Below, piece after piece: positions 41,606-51,281 of a stretch of 64,000 bases of DNA; the stretch's first letter is position 1, and each line of letters opens with the position of its first letter. This DNA comes from an uncultured Bacteriovoracaceae bacterium (GTDB lineage Bacteria; Bdellovibrionota; Bacteriovoracia; Bacteriovoracales; Bacteriovoracaceae): the NCBI GenBank assembly GCA_937923325.1, contig CAKZUQ010000028.1:47737-111736 (forward strand). Direction: 5' to 3'. Both the position numbers and the translations under genes were made by a program. Under the pieces are notes generated by a model. That model had not been told where the DNA came from and did no database searches. It was given only the letters and a program-made list of their open reading frames with translations.

Positions 41606-43031
41606 ACTGACTTTTTCTCATCACTTTTATTTTTTTATAACTACAATCTCTTACAACTTTTTTTTGTGACTCTAGTTTCAAAAAAGGTGATTGATTATCA
41701 ACTATTATATAGTCGAATGATATTTTATTACAATCTATTACTTTCGTTTTGTGTCCCAGGGCGGCAGCCCAAATATCTTCAAACATAGGCTTTACGAATT
41801 TATGATCTCTACCATAGCCAAATATTGAATGCGCTAGGTATAGACTAAGCGGCCATTCAGCATTAACAAGTTTTCCTTCAAACTTAGAAACATATCTACT
41901 AACCTCAGTATAGTTTTCAGTGATCTCCACATATTTTGTACTATTTTCTGCTAATTGTTCATGAGCTTTAATTTTATTACTTTTTAGATTTAGTTGTAGC
42001 ATAAGTAACAAAAGAAGAACTATATATCTCAATCTCAAGACTTTAAGTATCGGAAACAGTAAAATTAGATACAAACAAGAAAGTACTGGTATTAAGTAAT
42101 AACTAGCTTCAAAAACATGAAAAGCCATTCCTAGACAATAAAAAATTAGTGGTAAAACAAAATATAAATATTCTACTTTAAACTTATTTCCCCTTTTATA
42201 TAAAATATAAAGGCATGGTACCGTCACAGATGTTAGCACATAACGAAAATCACTAATGAACAACCACTTCAAATCAAAAATTAATATATTTAAATAAGCT
42301 CCAAAACTTGAGTTAATTTCACTATATGCAGGAGATACTGATAATGAATCATTTTTCAAAAAAGTGACCACAAAGAAGTAGCTAAATAATATTAGATGGG
42401 AGCCTGAAGCGACTAAATACTTAATTGAAGTTTTTGTTTTATAATATTTATAAACATCTACAATTAATACAGATAAAATGAAAGCTAAAACTGTCTCTCT
42501 AGTTTGAGATAAGAGGACTCCACTTATAATAAAGCCTAAGAAGTGATTCGTTGATCTAAAATACAAGTAAATAGATGCAACAATTAAAGTAAATATATCA
42601 ATTCTATAATTTGATGAATGTACAAAATAATCAGGATAAGAAAAAAGTAATAATATTATAACTAGGGAGTTAAATGGAGATAGATGAAAAATTACTCTAG
42701 CAGTTTTAAAGGTAAAATATAAAACAAAGCTAGATAATAATGCAAAAATGAAGTGAATTTTGAATTGAAAAGTTCCATTTAAACCAAATAGTTCAAAGAG
42801 TAATCTAAGTTTATTTATAATAAATGGAACAAAAGGTTTATGACCATCTAAAAAATATTGATTATAGTTTCCAGTAAGAAGGTCTAAAAAAGACTGATAA
42901 GATGTGTAAACAAGAGACCTGGGTTTTTCTTCATAAAAAAAAGGTACATCTAACAAAGACCACTTTGATATTAAAACGATCAATAATATTCCAGAGAATA
43001 TAATAAAGTCTTTCCAGTGCTTTTGTAACAT
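41577..43031 (-). CDS. Polytopic GT-C-like membrane protein, copy 1
   Basis: 484 residues, about ten membrane helices. The first periplasmic loop carries LDVPFFYEEKPRSLVYTSYQ and then LDGHKPFVPFIINKLRLLFE, in the same places as in the downstream paralogue, followed by ETVLAFILSVLIVDVYKYYK. The two genes overlap by 29 bp and look like a tandem duplication that has since diverged. As in GT-C enzymes, acidic residues of the first loop are the candidate catalytic ones. The family assignment rests on topology and this loop, not on a named motif. Confidence 0.75.
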   Translation of the reverse strand: MLQKHWKDFIIFSGILLIVLISKWSLLDVPFFYEEKPRSLVYTSYQSFLDLLTGNYNQYFLDGHKPFVPFIINKLRLLFELFGLNGTFQFKIHFIFALLSSFVLYFTFKTARVIFHLSPFNSLVIILLLFSYPDYFVHSSNYRIDIFTLIVASIYLYFRSTNHFLGFIISGVLLSQTRETVLAFILSVLIVDVYKYYKTKTSIKYLVASGSHLILFSYFFVVTFLKNDSLSVSPAYSEINSSFGAYLNILIFDLKWLFISDFRYVLTSVTVPCLYILYKRGNKFKVEYLYFVLPLIFYCLGMAFHVFEASYYLIPVLSCLYLILLFPILKVLRLRYIVLLLLLMLQLNLKSNKIKAHEQLAENSTKYVEITENYTEVSRYVSKFEGKLVNAEWPLSLYLAHSIFGYGRDHKFVKPMFEDIWAAALGHKTKVIDCNKISFDYIIVDNQSPFLKLESQKKVVRDCSYKKIKVMRKSQYVVDIYAKN

Positions 43032-43044
43032 AAAGAAATAATAT

Positions 43045-43076
43045 AAAAAAAAAGGCCAAGCGTATAGCCTGGCCTT
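43045..43076 (-). terminator. Intrinsic terminator of the acyl-CoA carboxylase operon
   Basis: Stem AAGGCCAAGC/GCCTGGCCTT (one wobble or mismatch) with a 5-nt loop (43052-43076), followed on the minus strand by a run of nine U. It lies after the biotin carrier gene stop and before the GT-C genes. Confidence 0.9.
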
Positions 43077-43099
43077 CTAAAGTATATATGTAATTTAAA

Positions 43100-43597
43100 C
43101 TATTCTTCAATTTCAATCATCAGGTGACCAGACTCTATTGCCTGTCCCTCTTCAACGTGAACAGACTTAACTACGCCATCACATCCGGCTTTGATTTCAT
43201 TTTCCATCTTCATGGCCTCTAGAATAAGTAGTGTATCACCTTGATTAACCACAGCACCTTCAGTAGTTAATACCTTAACTATTTTTCCGGGCATGTCTGT
43301 TATCAACTCTCCAGCATTAGCGTTACTTAAGCCTGAAGGTTTAAATCCACGATATACTTTTAAGTTTTCATTGATATTAACTAATCCAGACAAATCAGAA
43401 ATCTCTGGTGCTTTTTTCCAGTTTTTCTGATCTTTAGATATATAGTTTTTTCCAGCAAGTGACTTTACATAATATTGATGTGCTGACTTATCTTCAGCTG
43501 AAATATTAAAACTTACAGCGCCACTTTGTGTTCTTTGGCTTGTTGTAACGTCAAATGATACTTCTTTCCCTTCGGAATTAATGATGTAGTATCTCAT
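43100..43597 (-). CDS. Biotin carboxyl carrier protein of acyl-CoA carboxylase
   Basis: 165 residues. The C-terminal biotinyl domain carries LILEAMKMENEI; the biotin lysine is K130. The N-terminal half resembles the BT-like linker of acyl-CoA carboxylase alpha chains, here split off as a separate protein (YYIINSEGKEVSF, VYRGFKPSGLSN). It is the last of three genes that together make up the carboxylase; the arrangement beta, biotin carboxylase, carrier fits propionyl-CoA/acyl-CoA carboxylases of related bacteria. The modifying enzyme BirA is encoded at 11.2 kb. Confidence 0.93.
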   Translation of the reverse strand: MRYYIINSEGKEVSFDVTTSQRTQSGAVSFNISAEDKSAHQYYVKSLAGKNYISKDQKNWKKAPEISDLSGLVNINENLKVYRGFKPSGLSNANAGELITDMPGKIVKVLTTEGAVVNQGDTLLILEAMKMENEIKAGCDGVVKSVHVEEGQAIESGHLMIEIEE

Positions 43598-43617
43598 AAT
43601 GTACTCTCTACTCTTCT

Positions 43618-45042
43618 CTACTTTATAAGATTCATTTCTATTGCAACAGCTTTCTCGTACAAGTTCTCAATTTGTACAAGTTCCGCTACAGAATCTTGTG
43701 GTTTAATTTCCGCAATATAGTTAGTTGTATACTGTCCGGCAACAAAATTTTCTTCCCCTAAAATTTTTTCATGGAGTGGAATATTTGTCTTTATACCTTC
43801 AATATATAAGCCTTTGATTGCGTTACGCATCTTTCTTAACACTACGTGTCTGTTATGTCCATAGCCAATTAGCTTTCCAATCATTGGATCAAAGTCAGGT
43901 TTAACCTCTAAACCATTGAAAATACAGTGATCAAATCGAATTCCTTGAGGGAATGTCGTCTCAAACCCGTTGATTGCTCCAGGTGCAGGAAGCATTGTAA
44001 TCGGATCTTCAGCACATATACGACACTCCACTGAGTGACCATTGCGCTTTATTTCATCTTGTGATGAGAAATCTAAGTCTTCACCTAGAGCGGCCTTAAT
44101 CATATTAGCAACAAGATCCACTCCAGTAATTTCTTCAGTTATAGGGTGTTCTACTTGAATACGTGTATTCATCTCTAAAAAGTAAAAAGATTTATCTTCT
44201 GCCATAATAAATTCAACTGTTCCCGCTGAGTTATAATTAACGGCCTTAGCTAAACTAACTGCTGTATTGCAAATTTGTTGTCTTACTTTTTCATCATTAC
44301 CTATAAAGGGAGATGGAGCTTCTTCAATAATTTTTTGATGTCTTCTTTGCACAGAGCATTCTCTTTCAAAGCAGTGATAAACATTTCCTTTTTTATCAGC
44401 AATGATTTGAACTTCGATATGATGTGGGTTTAAAATAAATTTTTCTACTAAAACACCTGGATTACCAAAAGAAGATAAAGCTTCACGCCTAACCGCTTCA
44501 AAGTTTTTTTCTAATTCAGCTGCAGTAAAACAAGTTCTCATCCCTTTACCACCACCACCGGCAACAGCTTTTAATAATACAGGATATCCACATTCTTCAG
44601 CTACTTTTGCAGCTTCAGCAGCAGATTCAATCTCTCCAGTTGAGCCTGGAACAACAGGAACACCTGCATCTTTGGCCATTTGTTTTGATATCGCTTTATC
44701 ACCCATTTTATGGATGGCATCAGCATGTGGACCAATAAATGTAACTCCAAGTTCTTCTAGTTTTTCACAAAATATTGTGTTCTCAGAAAGAAAACCATAA
44801 CCGGGATGAACTGCATCTATTTTTTCTTCTTTAATAACTGAAATAATTTGATCCATATTTAGATATGTCTCAGTATTATTATTGCCTTTAAGGTGTAGCC
44901 ATCTATCACAATACTCAAGGTGAGCAGGCTCTGTTTCATTATCAGTCCAAAAACCAACAGCTATATGACCTAACTCTCTAACTGCCTTAGCAACTCTAAT
45001 GGCAATTTCACCTCTATTACAAATTAATATATTTTTACTCAT
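43618..45042 (-). CDS. Biotin carboxylase subunit of acyl-CoA carboxylase
   Basis: 474 residues. N-terminal pre-ATP-grasp domain (NILICNRGEIAIRVAKAVRE), then the ATP-grasp domain with KAVAGGGGKGMR (phosphate loop), RRHQKIIEEAPSPF (bicarbonate and active site) and EFIMAEDKSFYFLEMNTRIQ, followed by the C-terminal domain. It carboxylates biotin on the carrier protein at the expense of ATP. It sits 12 bp from the beta subunit gene and 20 bp before the carrier gene. This subunit could also serve acetyl-CoA carboxylase; the paired CT subunit indicates an acyl-CoA substrate. Confidence 0.95.
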   Translation of the reverse strand: MSKNILICNRGEIAIRVAKAVRELGHIAVGFWTDNETEPAHLEYCDRWLHLKGNNNTETYLNMDQIISVIKEEKIDAVHPGYGFLSENTIFCEKLEELGVTFIGPHADAIHKMGDKAISKQMAKDAGVPVVPGSTGEIESAAEAAKVAEECGYPVLLKAVAGGGGKGMRTCFTAAELEKNFEAVRREALSSFGNPGVLVEKFILNPHHIEVQIIADKKGNVYHCFERECSVQRRHQKIIEEAPSPFIGNDEKVRQQICNTAVSLAKAVNYNSAGTVEFIMAEDKSFYFLEMNTRIQVEHPITEEITGVDLVANMIKAALGEDLDFSSQDEIKRNGHSVECRICAEDPITMLPAPGAINGFETTFPQGIRFDHCIFNGLEVKPDFDPMIGKLIGYGHNRHVVLRKMRNAIKGLYIEGIKTNIPLHEKILGEENFVAGQYTTNYIAEIKPQDSVAELVQIENLYEKAVAIEMNLIK

Positions 45043-45054
45043 TATAATCTCTTT

Positions 45055-46617
45055 TTATAAAGGAATGTTTCCATGCTTTCTATTGGGTCTTGCTTCATTT
45101 TTATTTTTTAAGAATTCAAGATAAGTGAAAATTCTTGACCTCGTATTCTCTGGAAAAATAACTTCGTCAACATAACCTAAACTTGCGGCCTTATACGGGT
45201 TTGCAAATTTTGTTTCATACTCTTCAACTAATTCAGCTTTCTTCTTATCAAACTCAGCTCCACTTAAACCTTTAAGTTCATTTCTAAAAATAATATTAAC
45301 AGCACCATCCGCTCCCATAACTGCAATTTCAGAAGTTGGATAAGCTAGATTGATATCTGCTTTAATATGCTTAGAGGCCATAACATCGTATGCTCCACCA
45401 TAAGCCTTTCTAGTAATTAATGTAATTAACGGAACAGTTGCTTCACTATAAGCATAAAGTAATTTGGCTCCATGACGAATAATTCCACCATACTCTTGAG
45501 TTGTACCAGGCAAGAAACCAGGAACATCAACTAGAGTTAAAATTGGCATATCAAAAGCATCACAGAATCTAATAAATCTAGCAGCTTTTGTTGATGAGTC
45601 GATATCTAAACAACCAGCAAGAACAGCAGGCTGATTTGCTACGATTCCAATTTTATTTCCACCAACACTAGCGAATCCACAAATTATATTTTTAGCATAG
45701 TCTCTTTGGTATTCTAAAAAATGTTTATCATCAATTACTTCCATGATGATTTCTTTCATATCGTAAGGCTTCTTAGCATTTACAGGAACAAAATCTTTTA
45801 GCTTATGATTTTCTCTTGTAACTGAGTCTGCAGTATAACCTTTTTCTTGCTTAGTGAAGTTTCCAGAAGGAATAAAGTAAAGTAGTTCACGAACTCTTTC
45901 TAAGCAGTCATCTTCATCACTACAAATAAAATGTGCAACACCAGACTTTTCATTATGAGTATGAGCTCCACCTAACTCATCTTTTGTTACTTCTTCATGA
46001 GTTACAGTTTTAACAACCTCTGGTCCAGTTACAAACATGTATGAAGTCTTATCAACCATAAAGATAAAGTCAGTCATTGCCGGAGAATAAACAGCTCCAC
46101 CAGCGCAAGGCCCCATGATTAGTGAGATCTGAGGAATAACACCAGAAGCCTGAACATTTTTATGAAAAATTTCTGCATAACCAGCAAGAGACTCAACACC
46201 TTCTTGAATTCTAGCTCCACCTGAATCATTAATACCAATCATTGGAATTTTGTTTTCAATTGCAAAATCCATAACTTTACAAATCTTTTTTGCATATGCC
46301 ATCCCAAGTGCACCACCCCAACAAGTAAAGTCTTGAGAAAAAACTGCAACCTGTTGACCATTTATAGTACCGATACCTGTAACAACTCCATCACCTAAAT
46401 ACTTTTGTTTCTCTAGACCAAAAGAATTACAGTTATGTTTTACAAACTTATCAAACTCTAAAAATGAATTTGGATCTAGTAACTTATTAACTCTCTCACG
46501 AGCTGTATACTTTCCTTGATCATGTTGACGGGCCATTCTTGCCTCGCCCCCACCAAGTTCAGCCTCGGCATTTAATTGTGATAAATAATCTCTTTTTTCC
46601 TCATTGGAAAATGACAT
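45055..46617 (-). CDS. Carboxyltransferase (beta) subunit of acyl-CoA carboxylase
   Basis: About 520 residues from the ATG at 46617, chosen because GGAG stands five bases upstream; an ATG 25 codons earlier is not supported. It has the two crotonase-fold halves: the N-terminal one with [20 protein letters not shown], and the C-terminal one with [20 protein letters not shown] and [11 protein letters not shown]. These oxyanion-hole glycines are typical of propionyl-CoA/methylcrotonyl-CoA-type carboxyltransferases. It transfers CO2 from biotin to the acyl-CoA. Specificity for propionyl-CoA is likely by overall similarity but not proven. First gene of the operon. Confidence 0.95.
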   Translation of the reverse strand: MSFSNEEKRDYLSQLNAEAELGGGEARMARQHDQGKYTARERVNKLLDPNSFLEFDKFVKHNCNSFGLEKQKYLGDGVVTGIGTINGQQVAVFSQDFTCWGGALGMAYAKKICKVMDFAIENKIPMIGINDSGGARIQEGVESLAGYAEIFHKNVQASGVIPQISLIMGPCAGGAVYSPAMTDFIFMVDKTSYMFVTGPEVVKTVTHEEVTKDELGGAHTHNEKSGVAHFICSDEDDCLERVRELLYFIPSGNFTKQEKGYTADSVTRENHKLKDFVPVNAKKPYDMKEIIMEVIDDKHFLEYQRDYAKNIICGFASVGGNKIGIVANQPAVLAGCLDIDSSTKAARFIRFCDAFDMPILTLVDVPGFLPGTTQEYGGIIRHGAKLLYAYSEATVPLITLITRKAYGGAYDVMASKHIKADINLAYPTSEIAVMGADGAVNIIFRNELKGLSGAEFDKKKAELVEEYETKFANPYKAASLGYVDEVIFPENTRSRIFTYLEFLKNKNEARPNRKHGNIPL

Positions 46618-46740
46618 ATAAACTCCATATACTTCTAAATTATTCTTTTTTAATTTAAGCTTCTTTATACCCTCAGAGTAATGACATTTCAATTATAGAG
46701 GAATAGACTTCAATTACACACTGCAACCTAAAGAGAGACT

Positions 46741-47481
46741 ATGAAATATTTATTCTTGCTACTCATCATTTACTCTTGTGCCACGCACAAATCAAAAGAA
46801 AAAACTGTAATTAACAAATATGAGTATCTTCAAAACTTTTACAAATTAAAAGATCAACTTAAACTTCAAAACAAACTGTGCACAGATTACACTAGATCAA
46901 CGTTAATACTTTCAATTACGGAAGTTAACAATCAATTCCAATTAAAAGAGCCTGGTAGGCTTTTAGCAGAATCTTTCAAGCCTCAAGTTTTTGATTGGCA
47001 ACTCAGGGCTAAAATTCACAATCTACACCTTAATTATGATTTTAAAGAAGATATTTATCGAGAGTACTTAGATATCTCAACCAATATTAAAGAGTGCTTA
47101 AATGATTTTACTGTTTTAAACTTTATGCGTGCTATTGCATTTGAAGCTGATCAAAACCAGAAGTTTAAACCTATTGCAAAAAAAATCTTAAAAGCATATA
47201 TCTCCTATATATCAAAAGATGAAATGCCCATTCTTTCTGTACTAATAACTGCCTCTATAATTGGTGAGTTTAACAAAGTTGGTATTGTAGAGATTAAAAA
47301 CCCTAATCTTTTTAAGAGTACTTCAAAATCTATGAATGACCTGATTAATATTCAATCAAAAGCAATTAAAAAGTTTAATAAACTAGCAAACTATAAAAAG
47401 CTCTACGATATTTATAAAATTATTCGAAAGACTAAAACAAATTATAAAGCTTTTCTAGTAAGCTCATTTCTATACAAATAA
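46741..47481 (+). CDS. Putative lipoprotein, unknown function
   Basis: 246 residues. A short lipoprotein signal ends LLIIYSCA (Cys13), followed by a Lys-rich segment. The mature part is helical with a Tyr/Lys/Asn-rich composition and no recognised motif. It is divergent from the acyl-CoA carboxylase operon, with only 123 bp in between. The hairpin at 47487-47502 lies just after its stop and may serve as terminator for both this gene and the convergent regulator. Confidence 0.65.
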   Translation: MKYLFLLLIIYSCATHKSKEKTVINKYEYLQNFYKLKDQLKLQNKLCTDYTRSTLILSITEVNNQFQLKEPGRLLAESFKPQVFDWQLRAKIHNLHLNYDFKEDIYREYLDISTNIKECLNDFTVLNFMRAIAFEADQNQKFKPIAKKILKAYISYISKDEMPILSVLITASIIGEFNKVGIVEIKNPNLFKSTSKSMNDLINIQSKAIKKFNKLANYKKLYDIYKIIRKTKTNYKAFLVSSFLYK

Positions 47482-47502
47482 AAAAAGGAAGCATTAGCTT
47501 CC
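47480..47502 (-). terminator. Terminator between convergent genes
   Basis: Perfect 6-bp stem GGAAGC/GCTTCC with loop ATTA (47487-47502). On the minus strand it is followed by a run of seven U, so it ends transcription of the sigma-54 activator; it may weakly stop plus-strand transcription too. Confidence 0.75.
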
Positions 47503-47527
47503 CCTCTTAACTGTTAATGTTCTATTT

Positions 47528-49105
47528 TTATTCGTTAACAGCTTTATTACGCTTATCTAGTCCGTATTTTTCAACTTTCATGATTAAACCAGCTCTACTA
47601 ATTCCAAGCTCTTTTGAAAGCCTTGATTTGTTATAGTTACATCTCTTTAGACCTTCTTTAATCATATAAGCTTCTAACTCTTCTAGGGCTGCTTTCAACC
47701 CACCTTTAGTATTAATACCTTTAAGGTTTCCAACCATTGCAGGTCCATCTACAGCATCAGTAATAACAGCACTTAAAAGATCTGGAGTTATAGTTTTATC
47801 TTCTCCAGTTAAAACGACAAGCCTTTCAACTTCATTTTGTAACTGACGAACATTACCAGGCCACTTGAAATCAATCATTTTTTCAGTAGTTTTCTTTGCC
47901 CAAGTTTTCATATTATATCCCATTTCAGCACACTTCTTATCAAGGAAATGGTCCATAAGTACCGGAATATCTTCTCTTCTATTTCTTAGAGGTGGAAGAG
48001 CTACGTTAATTACATTTATTCTGTAATAAAGGTCTTCTCTAAACTCACCTTTTTGAATCATCTCTTTTAGCGGTTTATTTGTTGCAGCCACAACTCTTAC
48101 ATTTACCTTTTTAGCTTGAGTAGCTCCTACTGGTAAAAATGTACCTTCTTGGAGAACTCTAAGTAATTTAACCTGCATTGCAAGAGTCATATCCCCGATC
48201 TCATCGAGAAATAAAGTCCCACCATTTGCGACTTCAAAGAAACCTTTTTTATCTTTTACAGCACCCGTAAATGCTCCTTTAACATGTCCAAATAATTCAG
48301 AGTCTAATAGATTATCATTAAAGGCTGAACAGTTAACAGCTAAGAAGACTGTGTCTTTTCTTGGTGAGTTATAATGAATTGCCTTAGCAACCATTTCCTT
48401 ACCTGTACCATTTTCACCTTGAATCAAAATTGTTGCTTCAGAGTTAGAAACTTTTGTAAGTAAATGATAAACCTCTTGCATGGCCTTCGATTTACCAATA
48501 ATATTATGATATCTATATTTGTTTCCAAGTTGCGCATTAAGATCTTGAATTCTTTCTTCTCTCTTTGCAACTTCAGATGTTACAACTGAAATTTCCTCTG
48601 CGACTAAACCAATCAACTCTCTTAAGTACTCATATTCGTGAACTGCTAATTTTTTAAGGTGATCGCATGCTGACTGAGCATCCTCTTCGGTAGCACCACA
48701 AGTCACCATCTTAGCTACTACCTCTTCAACTTCATCAGCAGTAATCTTATCTGTTACATATGGGTAGGCAAACACAGCCCCCATGAACTCACCATCAACT
48801 TCAATTTTAGCTGTAAGCATACGTACATGTGGAAAATATGAATCAAAATAGAAGCATTTACCATCTGTATTCTGAACTTTTTCAATACCTTTATGAATAT
48901 CTTCAGCTAAAAAATCCTTACCATGTGGCATGTGAAGCTGAACCTTAAAAAAGTGATTAACAAAGTCATAGTCTTTATCAAGTATTTCAGAATGAATATT
49001 TCCATGCTTATCTGCATAAAAAATATCAACCCCAAACCACTTACCAATAACTTCTTCTAACTTCTTATTTGCATGTAGGTCTTTTATTGCTTTCCAATCA
49101 ATCAT
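47528..49105 (-). CDS. Sigma-54-dependent transcription activator (NtrC family)
   Basis: About 525 residues from the ATG at 49105 (AGGAG, 7-nt spacing); upstream in-frame codons lack a signal. An N-terminal sensor domain of about 170 residues (WKAIKDLHANKKLEEVIGKW, DGKCFYFDSYFPHVRMLTAK) resembles PocR/XylR-like ligand domains and contains several Cys. Then comes the AAA+ domain with GENGTGKE (Walker A), GAFTGA (the loop that contacts sigma-54) and GGTLFLDEIGD (Walker B). Last, a Fis-type helix-turn-helix (RLSKELGISRAGLIMKVEKY). There is no REC domain, so it is controlled by a ligand. Target genes are not obvious; no -24/-12 promoter was recognised nearby. Confidence 0.93.
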   Translation of the reverse strand: MIDWKAIKDLHANKKLEEVIGKWFGVDIFYADKHGNIHSEILDKDYDFVNHFFKVQLHMPHGKDFLAEDIHKGIEKVQNTDGKCFYFDSYFPHVRMLTAKIEVDGEFMGAVFAYPYVTDKITADEVEEVVAKMVTCGATEEDAQSACDHLKKLAVHEYEYLRELIGLVAEEISVVTSEVAKREERIQDLNAQLGNKYRYHNIIGKSKAMQEVYHLLTKVSNSEATILIQGENGTGKEMVAKAIHYNSPRKDTVFLAVNCSAFNDNLLDSELFGHVKGAFTGAVKDKKGFFEVANGGTLFLDEIGDMTLAMQVKLLRVLQEGTFLPVGATQAKKVNVRVVAATNKPLKEMIQKGEFREDLYYRINVINVALPPLRNRREDIPVLMDHFLDKKCAEMGYNMKTWAKKTTEKMIDFKWPGNVRQLQNEVERLVVLTGEDKTITPDLLSAVITDAVDGPAMVGNLKGINTKGGLKAALEELEAYMIKEGLKRCNYNKSRLSKELGISRAGLIMKVEKYGLDKRNKAVNE

Positions 49106-49240
49106 AAATATCTCCTGACTTATATCTGTCAAAAATTGTCTAAAAACTAATCGGTACAATTGAGTGAAAACTTGACGATTATCAAGCTAGGATAGCTAGA
49201 AATGTTACGAAATGGATTTAAAGGCTATCTTTTCAACAAC

Positions 49241-49792
49241 TTACAGGCTGTATAAAAGATCGACAAAGTGCTTCTGAGTCCAGTCTTGAGAACCAACATA
49301 CTTTTTTAATAGCGATGAATCTGACTTAAATATAAACGTTTCAGGAAGTCTAAAGGTTCCAAAAGACTTTTGGTGAATACTTTCATCATCTACTAAAATA
49401 ATAAAGTTATTATTATTTTTGAATTTTTTAAGAAATTTTTGAACATCTTTTTTCTTATCGTTAACAGCAATGAACAAAAATTTTACATTATTTTTCTTTG
49501 AAAGCAGCTCTGTTAATTTAACAAGCTCAGGAAACTCTTTCTCACATGGACCACACCAAGTTGCCCAAAAGTGGACCACTAAGTGGCTTCCATCGTTGGC
49601 CTCTTGCACAAGATTAAACTTCTGATCAGAGTTGAAAACAGGAAGAGTAAGGTCAGGTAGCCTTGTAACCACTGTGTTAGACTGAAGTTTACCGTATTCA
49701 GTAAATTTATTTTCTAGTTTTACAGCTTGATATGTTACATAACCAAATGTCACAGCAATTATCAACAATACAAATAATACTTTTTGATTCAT
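49241..49792 (-). CDS. TlpA-like thiol-disulfide oxidoreductase
   Basis: 183 residues. One N-terminal membrane anchor (VLFVLLIIAVTFGYVTYQ), then a thioredoxin domain with WATWCGPCEKEFPE; active-site Cys80 and Cys83. The C-terminal part has the cis-Pro region (FGTFRLPETFIF). It should face the periplasm and reduce or isomerise disulfides in exported proteins. The ATG lies directly after the U-run of the rplQ terminator, so how it is transcribed is unclear. Confidence 0.9.
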   Translation of the reverse strand: MNQKVLFVLLIIAVTFGYVTYQAVKLENKFTEYGKLQSNTVVTRLPDLTLPVFNSDQKFNLVQEANDGSHLVVHFWATWCGPCEKEFPELVKLTELLSKKNNVKFLFIAVNDKKKDVQKFLKKFKNNNNFIILVDDESIHQKSFGTFRLPETFIFKSDSSLLKKYVGSQDWTQKHFVDLLYSL

Positions 49793-49794
49793 AT

Positions 49795-49826
49795 AAAAAA
49801 AAACCTTCTAGTTTATCACTAGAAGG
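49795..49826 (-). terminator. Terminator at the end of the ribosomal protein cluster
   Basis: Perfect 8-bp stem CCTTCTAG/CTAGAAGG with a 7-nt loop, followed on the minus strand by nine U. It ends the S10-spc-alpha transcript after rplQ. Confidence 0.92.
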
Positions 49827-49855
49827 CTTCCTATTTTAATTAATTAAAACTGATT

Positions 49856-50212
49856 TTAATCTACAAATGAGATGTATGCCATCTTAGATGCATCACCAAC
49901 TCTTTGATCAGCAAGCTTAACGATTCTAGTGTACCCACCTTTTCTTTCAGTGAACTTTGGTCCAACTTCAGTAAAAAGTTTTGTTACAGCAGCTTTATTA
50001 TCAAGTTTGCTTAAAGCTAGTCTTCTGTTATGAACAGTATCTTCTTTTGCAAGAGTCACTAATTTCTCAACAAAGATTTGTGTTGCTTTACACTTAGCTT
50101 GTGTCGTTTTGATTTTCCCATGGTCAATTACTTCAATCGCTAAGTTTCTCATTAACGATTTTCTGTGAGATGGGTTAACCCCTAATTTATATTTATGTTT
50201 AGAATGTCTCAT
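49856..50212 (-). CDS. rplQ: Ribosomal protein L17
   Basis: 118 residues, standard length for the shorter L17 form. Starts MRHSKHKYKLGVNPSHRKSL, the family hallmark, and ends with GYTRIVKLADQRVGDASKMA. A 50S protein near the tunnel exit. It is the last gene of the long cluster, 19 bp after rpoA, followed by a strong terminator. Confidence 0.98.
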   Translation of the reverse strand: MRHSKHKYKLGVNPSHRKSLMRNLAIEVIDHGKIKTTQAKCKATQIFVEKLVTLAKEDTVHNRRLALSKLDNKAAVTKLFTEVGPKFTERKGGYTRIVKLADQRVGDASKMAYISFVD

Positions 50213-50231
50213 TATATTCCCCTAAAAAATT

Positions 50232-51254
50232 TTAGTCGTTCTGAACTTGTTTCATAATACTGTCAACTTTCATACCTAAACCAAGACCCATTTGAGTAAG
50301 AATTTCTTTAATTTCATTTAAAGACTTTCTACCAAAGTTCTTAGTTCTAAGCATTTCACCTTCAGTCTTAGAAACTAATTCGTATATATACTTAATATTT
50401 GCATTTTGTAAACAATTAGCTGAACGAACTGAAAGTTCTAACTCAGAAACTGGCTTTAACAATGCATCATTTGTTGGTGAGCTAGAAGCCTGTGATGTTA
50501 CTTTTGCAACTTCCACTGGTGCATCTTCATCTTCAAAGTTTAAGAAAACATTTAACTGATCTCTTAAGATTTTTGCAGAGAATGCTACAGCATCTACAGG
50601 ATCAACTCCTGCATTTGTCCAAACCTCTAAAGTAAGTTTATCATAATCTGTTCTCTTACCAACTCTAGCGTTAGTTACTGTGTAATTAACCCTATGTACA
50701 GGAGAGAAAAGAGTATCAATATAAATCCAACCGATTGGAAGGTCAAAGTTCTCTTTATTATCTAAAGCAGAAACATAACCTTTACCTCTAGCAATCTTAA
50801 GCTCAATTCTAATTGATCCACCAGAAGAGATATTACAAATTGTATGATCTGGGTTAAGAACTTCAATATTAGATGTCTCAACAATGTCTTTCGCTGTTAC
50901 AGCACCTTCACTGTTTTTCTCTAATACTAAGTTAACTTCTTCTTTATCAATGATTTTAAACTTTACTTCTTTTAAGTTTAAAAGGATTTCCGAAACTTCT
51001 TCTTTTACGTTGTTGATTGTTCCAAATTCATGGTCAACACCTTCAATTTTTACAGCAACAATTCCCGCTCCCTGGAGAGAAGAAAGAAGAACTCTTCTTA
51101 AAGAATTCCCTAGAGTTAATCCATACCCTCTTTCAAGAGGTTTTGCGATAAACTTACCGTAACTTGGTTTTAATGCGTCATTATCAACTTCTAAAGCTGT
51201 TGGACGGATCATATCAACCCAATTTTTTGATGAAAATGTATTGTTAATAGACAT
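50232..51254 (-). CDS. rpoA: RNA polymerase alpha subunit
   Basis: 340 residues. N-terminal dimerisation domain with PLERGYGLTLGNSLRRVLLS, and the C-terminal domain (from about 265) with the ELSVRSANCLQNANIKYIYE helix and LRTKNFGRKSLNEIKEIL, which bind UP elements and activators. Full length. It follows rpsK directly; rpsD, which normally stands between them, is absent. Confidence 0.99.
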   Translation of the reverse strand: MSINNTFSSKNWVDMIRPTALEVDNDALKPSYGKFIAKPLERGYGLTLGNSLRRVLLSSLQGAGIVAVKIEGVDHEFGTINNVKEEVSEILLNLKEVKFKIIDKEEVNLVLEKNSEGAVTAKDIVETSNIEVLNPDHTICNISSGGSIRIELKIARGKGYVSALDNKENFDLPIGWIYIDTLFSPVHRVNYTVTNARVGKRTDYDKLTLEVWTNAGVDPVDAVAFSAKILRDQLNVFLNFEDEDAPVEVAKVTSQASSSPTNDALLKPVSELELSVRSANCLQNANIKYIYELVSKTEGEMLRTKNFGRKSLNEIKEILTQMGLGLGMKVDSIMKQVQND

Positions 51255-51281
51255 CGAAGTATCTCCTTAATTATTTATAGA

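Noticed and set aside
49160..49240. Sigma-54 promoter before the activator gene
   Set aside because: No GG-N10-GC (-24/-12) pattern with correct spacing was found.
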